Assembly: GCA_945876405.1 (NCBI GenBank)
Contig: CAMCOJ010000078.1
Location: forward strand, 1 to 8,439
Direction of reading: 5' to 3'
DNA length: 8,439 nt
Source of the DNA: an uncultured Ruminococcus sp.
Lineage (GTDB): Bacteria > Bacillota > Clostridia > Oscillospirales > Ruminococcaceae
How positions within the stretch are numbered: position 1 is the stretch's first letter; the number at the start of each line of letters is the position of its first letter. Shown piece after piece: positions 5,743 to 8,439 of the stretch. The position numbers and the translations under genes are program-made. The notes beneath the pieces are model-generated. The model was not told the DNA's origin. It did not search any database and saw only the letters and a program-made list of their open reading frames with translations.

Positions 5743-6231
5743 ATGGATTATTCAGAAGCTGCGAAGGAACTCTGCCTTTGTCTGAATGAAATGGAAGAAG
5801 TATTCCTTGAAACGGAAAATGAAATAAACTATCTTTATACATGCAGTCCGGATGATATAGATGTGTGTGTTGAAAGAATAGAGAAATACAAAGAAATATC
5901 AGATGAAATACTTGCTGAGATGGAAGCGATATGTGCAAAAGATGAAAGCGGCGAATTGAAAAAGGCTGTTTCTCCGTGTTCAGACAGAAAGGATATTAAA
6001 GAAAGTCTTGTCAGTGTTTTTGAAAAAAGACAGGATATAAATGCAATTGTATGCCGCATACAGAATACTATCCCTATGGTTCAGGACAGAATGAAAAAGT
6101 CGATGGAAAAAACACTTGAAGAGATTAAGAAAAACAATACAAGTCAGAGTGCACAGGCATCAAAGTACTACAGTGCTGTTAATGATTCACAGGAGTCAGG
6201 ACGTTTATCATACAGAAGCAGAACTATCTGA
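5743..6231 (+). CDS. Small helical protein, candidate FliD chaperone (FlgN/FliT-like)
   Basis: The 162-residue product is predicted almost wholly helical, with heptad-like charged stretches (about 5-65 and 80-130) and a short polar S/Q/Y-rich tail (about 131-162). No signal peptide or membrane segment is seen. Size, acidic helical character and the E-K-x-x-E-I-S-D-E-I pattern resemble flagellar type III export chaperones of the FlgN/FliT kind. The next gene, 108 bases downstream, is fliD, whose product is the known client of FliT. A chaperone for FliD is thus the likeliest role, but it is an inference, and no diagnostic motif is present. It has seven cysteines (residues 11, 13, 34, 42, 64, 79, 104), many for a cytoplasmic chaperone. 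GGAG at 5731-5734, eight bases before the ATG, supports the start. It is divergent from the PilZ-like gene. Confidence 0.55.
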   Translation: MDYSEAAKELCLCLNEMEEVFLETENEINYLYTCSPDDIDVCVERIEKYKEISDEILAEMEAICAKDESGELKKAVSPCSDRKDIKESLVSVFEKRQDINAIVCRIQNTIPMVQDRMKKSMEKTLEEIKKNNTSQSAQASKYYSAVNDSQESGRLSYRSRTI

Positions 6232-6267
6232 AAAAAACGTGAAAACTCTTTAAAAAAAAGTAAAAAT

Positions 6268-6309
6268 GACGATTATTATAGTAGACGATTATTATAGTAG
6301 ACGATTATT
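6268..6309 (+). repeat. 16-bp tandem repeat (about 2.6 copies) in the fliD leader
   Basis: The unit GACGATTATTATAGTA occurs perfectly at 6268-6283 and 6284-6299, followed by a partial copy (GACGATTATT) at 6300-6309. It sits between the stop codon of the preceding gene and the fliD ribosome binding site. Each unit contains GACGATTA, a loose likeness to the sigma-28 -10 (GCCGATAA), and TATTATAG, a loose likeness to a sigma-A -10. No TAAA lies at the standard distance from any copy. Confidence 0.9.
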
Positions 6310-6325
6310 TTTTATATGATATTAC

Positions 6326-6333
6326 AGGGGTGA
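6326..6333 (+). promoter_or_regulatory. Ribosome binding site of fliD
   Basis: AGGGGTGA lies six bases before ATG 6340. It fixes this start, which also gives the short polar leader before the conserved G-x-N-S-G-L-D-T segment expected of FliD. Confidence 0.75.
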
Positions 6334-6339
6334 TTTTTT

Positions 6340-8393
6340 ATGCAGGTTAATTCAGGTTCGGATAATACATACACATCTGCTTCGTACAGCAACAAAGGTA
6401 TTTCAGGTATGAATTCAGGCCTTGATACCGAGGGATTAGTAAAAAGCATGCTGAATGATATTCAGGTGAAGATAGACAAGCAGGAACAGAAACAGAAAGT
6501 ACTTGAGATGCAGCAGGAAGAATACAGAGAAGTAATCGACAAGATTAATGAATTTAAGGATAAGTATTTTTCTGTAACAGGTGAAAAATCTCTTGTTCTT
6601 TCTTCAACTTTCAAAAGCTCAAACACAGAGAGCAGTTCCGCAGCAGTTAAGGCTGTTTCAACTTCAGATGCTGTTGAGGGCAGCTTCGATATTGAAGTAA
6701 AACAGCTTGCCACAGAGGCTAAGTTTACAGGAACTGTACCGGCAAGTTCCGGCAAGGAAGTTAAGATAGGCGGAGATCTGGCTAGTAATGCTTCGAAAGT
6801 TATGAAGATTTCTGCAGGCGGTAAGGATATTGAAGTCGATATAAGCGGTGCCACATCAGCAAATGACATTGCTGACAGAATTAACAAGAGCATTGCGTCG
6901 TACAACAAAGTTAATAATACAAATGTTGAGATAAGTGCTTCAGTTGGTTCTGACGGAAAGATAAAGTATTCCGGGTCAGGTGATTATACCGATATTTCAG
7001 TGGACGGAACTTCGCTTGGAGCGAGTCAGAAAGATGCAGCTGTTTCTTCATCTAAGATAGATACTTCAAAGTTCGATGAAAACGGAAAAGATTACAAACT
7101 GAAGATAAACGGTGAAGAAGTTACTGTTAATCTGAAAAAAGATATGAGTATGGATGATATTGCATCAGCGCTCGGAACCGTGCTTGGCGGAAAGAATATC
7201 ACAGTAGCCAAAGACGGCGATGACAAGCTTAAGTTTACATCAACAGATGCAAAGCTGACGATTGAGGCAGCAGATGGTGCTGAAGATGACTTTAAGGCAC
7301 TTGGTTTCAGCAGTAAGCAGGAAGCTGTGAGAACATCTGAAGCTTCAGCTGATGCGCCGAAGATTGAAACAAAGGGTAAACTCAGTGTATCGTTTAACGG
7401 TGTTTCAAAGGATATTACACTTACTTCAACGGATACCAATGAAAGTTTCAGCGAGAAGCTGTTTCAGGCCTTTGGTTCAGGTATTCATTTTGATGCATCT
7501 ACAGGACAGATAACAGCAGGTACCGGAAAAAGTATTTCTGTTTCAGGAGACAAGACGGCTCTTGAGTTTATCGGTATGGATGAAAAAGGTGCTGCCAATC
7601 AGATCAGTACATCACAGACACTTTCTGAGATTTACGGATACAGTGATGACGAAGATATCAAATTTGATATTAACGGTACAAGCTTTTCGTTCAAGGGAAC
7701 TACAAAGCTTTCTGATATGATGACAGAAATCAACGAAAGCCGTGCCGGAGTTACAATGACCTATAACTCACTTAATGACAAGTTCAGTCTTACGGGTCAG
7801 GAAATGGGTTCAGAATCGATAATAAAGGTTAATGACGGCAGCGGTGGTCTGATAAAAAAGATGTTTGGAACAGCAACTATTGACAAGTCAGGAACTGACG
7901 CAAAAGCTATTATTGACGGCGAGGAAGTAACATATTCCGGTAACGAGATTACATACAACGGTATCAACCTTACACTTAAGAAGGTTACTGACGAACCGGT
8001 CAATATCGAAACATCACGCGATAATGACAAGGCACTTGATACTATTGTTTCCTTTGTTGAAGATTACAACAAGCTTATCGAAGACCTTAACAAGAGGGTT
8101 CATGAGAAAGCTGAATATAAAAAATATGCTCCTCTTACTGACGCTCAGGAAGACGAGATGTCTGAGAGTGAGATCAAGAAATGGGAGGAAAAATCAAAAA
8201 CAGGTCTTCTCAGCGGAGACAATGACATTTCAAAATTCCTTTCAGAGATGAGAGCTGTTCTCTATACTAAGGTCGGAGACAAGAAGATGCTTTCCGATAT
8301 AGGTATAGAATCAAGCAAGGACTGGAAGGATTACGGAAAACTGACTATTGATAAAGATAAGCTTAAGGATGCTATTCAGAATGACATGAAGGG
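6340..8393 (+). CDS. fliD: Flagellar hook-associated protein 2, FliD (filament cap), 3'-truncated
   Basis: FliD forms the cap at the growing filament tip and guides flagellin folding outside the cell. About 684 genomic codons are present. The N-terminal FliD domain covers roughly residues 20-130, with S-G-M-N-S-G-L-D-T-E-G-L-V-K-S-M-L near 27-43, a coiled-coil stretch to about 85, and the G-S-F-D-I-E-V-K-Q-L-A block near 125. The middle is expanded and beta-rich, rich in S, T, D and K. It has hook-IN-like segments such as F-D-I-N-G-T-S-F-S-F near 441-450, followed by I-N-E-S-R-A-G-V, and repeated L-G-F/I-G-like turns. The C-terminal domain begins near 565 (V-S-F-V-E-D-Y-N-K-L-I) and is cut before its final helices. 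The frame continues without stop to 8439, but bases from 8394 are adapter, so residues beyond K684/G685 are false. Identification by motifs is firm. The length already exceeds that of short FliD proteins (about 470). Confidence 0.93.
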
Positions 8394-8439
8394 CTGTCTC
8401 TTATACACATCTGACGCTGCCGACGATACTCCTTGTGTA
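8394..8439. other. Illumina Nextera adapter read-through (artefact, not genomic)
   Basis: Bases 8394-8412 (CTGTCTCTTATACACATCT) are the reverse complement of the 19-bp Tn5 mosaic end used in Nextera libraries. They are followed by GACGCTGCCGACGA (8413-8426), the rest of the Nextera read-1 adapter. TACTCCTT (8427-8434) is the reverse complement of i5 index 507 (AAGGAGTA), and GTGTA (8435-8439) begins the P5-side sequence that comes next in the library molecule. All parts are in the right order with no mismatch. In the fliD frame they translate as CLLYTSDAADDTPCV after residue 685. The genomic sequence ends at or just before 8393. Confidence 0.98.

Noticed and set aside
6988..6995. ACCGATAT within fliD, resembling a sigma-28 -10
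   Set aside because: The nearest TAAA (6962-6965) is 22 bases away, and the site is inside a well-supported coding region.
6462..7439. Minus-strand open frames of 148 and 115 codons within fliD
   Set aside because: They are S/L-rich antisense shadows of the fliD codon pattern, without ribosome binding sites or recognisable domains.

Overview
The window is a late flagellar gene cluster from a low-GC, Gram-positive bacterium, almost certainly of the Clostridia (a Lachnospiraceae- or Oscillospiraceae-like gut or environmental organism is plausible, but the sequence does not settle the family). Evidence for this is the AT-rich sequence with purine-rich GGAGG-type ribosome binding sites, and the gene order flgM-flgN-flgK-flgL-(YviE/DUF6470-like)-fliW-csrA, which is the arrangement known from Bacillus subtilis and motile Clostridia.

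Layout. Positions 1-89 hold an apparent sigma-28 (SigD/FliA) -10 element and the flgM leader. From 90 to 4982 all genes lie on the plus strand: the anti-sigma factor flgM, the chaperone flgN, the two hook-filament junction proteins flgK and flgL, a YviE/DUF6470-like protein of unknown function, the assembly factor fliW and the RNA-binding regulator csrA. Two hairpins punctuate the series, one after flgM and one just before fliW. A PilZ-like gene then runs on the minus strand (5644-4985), tail to tail with csrA with only 2 bases between them, and with its own sigma-A-type promoter. Divergent from it are a small helical, chaperone-like gene (5743-6231) and fliD, the filament cap, which runs off the window. 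A 16-bp tandem repeat lies in the fliD leader. No gap between genes exceeds about 110 bases.

How the genes fit together. FlgM holds sigma-28 inactive until the hook-basal body is complete. FlgN escorts FlgK and FlgL to the export gate, and the gene before fliD is positioned to encode the matching FliD chaperone. FlgK, FlgL and FliD form the junction and cap on which flagellin polymerises. FliW and CsrA form the partner switch that couples flagellin level to flagellin translation. The PilZ-like protein could link the system to cyclic-di-GMP, but it lacks the recognisable RxxxR ligand motif. Flagellin, fliS and a classical fliT are not in the window.

The last 46 bases (8394-8439) are not biological. 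They match the Illumina Nextera read-through adapter: the 19-bp mosaic end, the rest of the adapter, an 8-base i5 index and the start of the P5-side sequence. The fliD reading frame stays open through them, so its last 15 residues as translated are artefactual. I see no clearly new biological system here. The most open biological points are the YviE-like protein, the degenerate PilZ-like protein opposing csrA, the cysteine-rich chaperone candidate and the tandem repeat before fliD.
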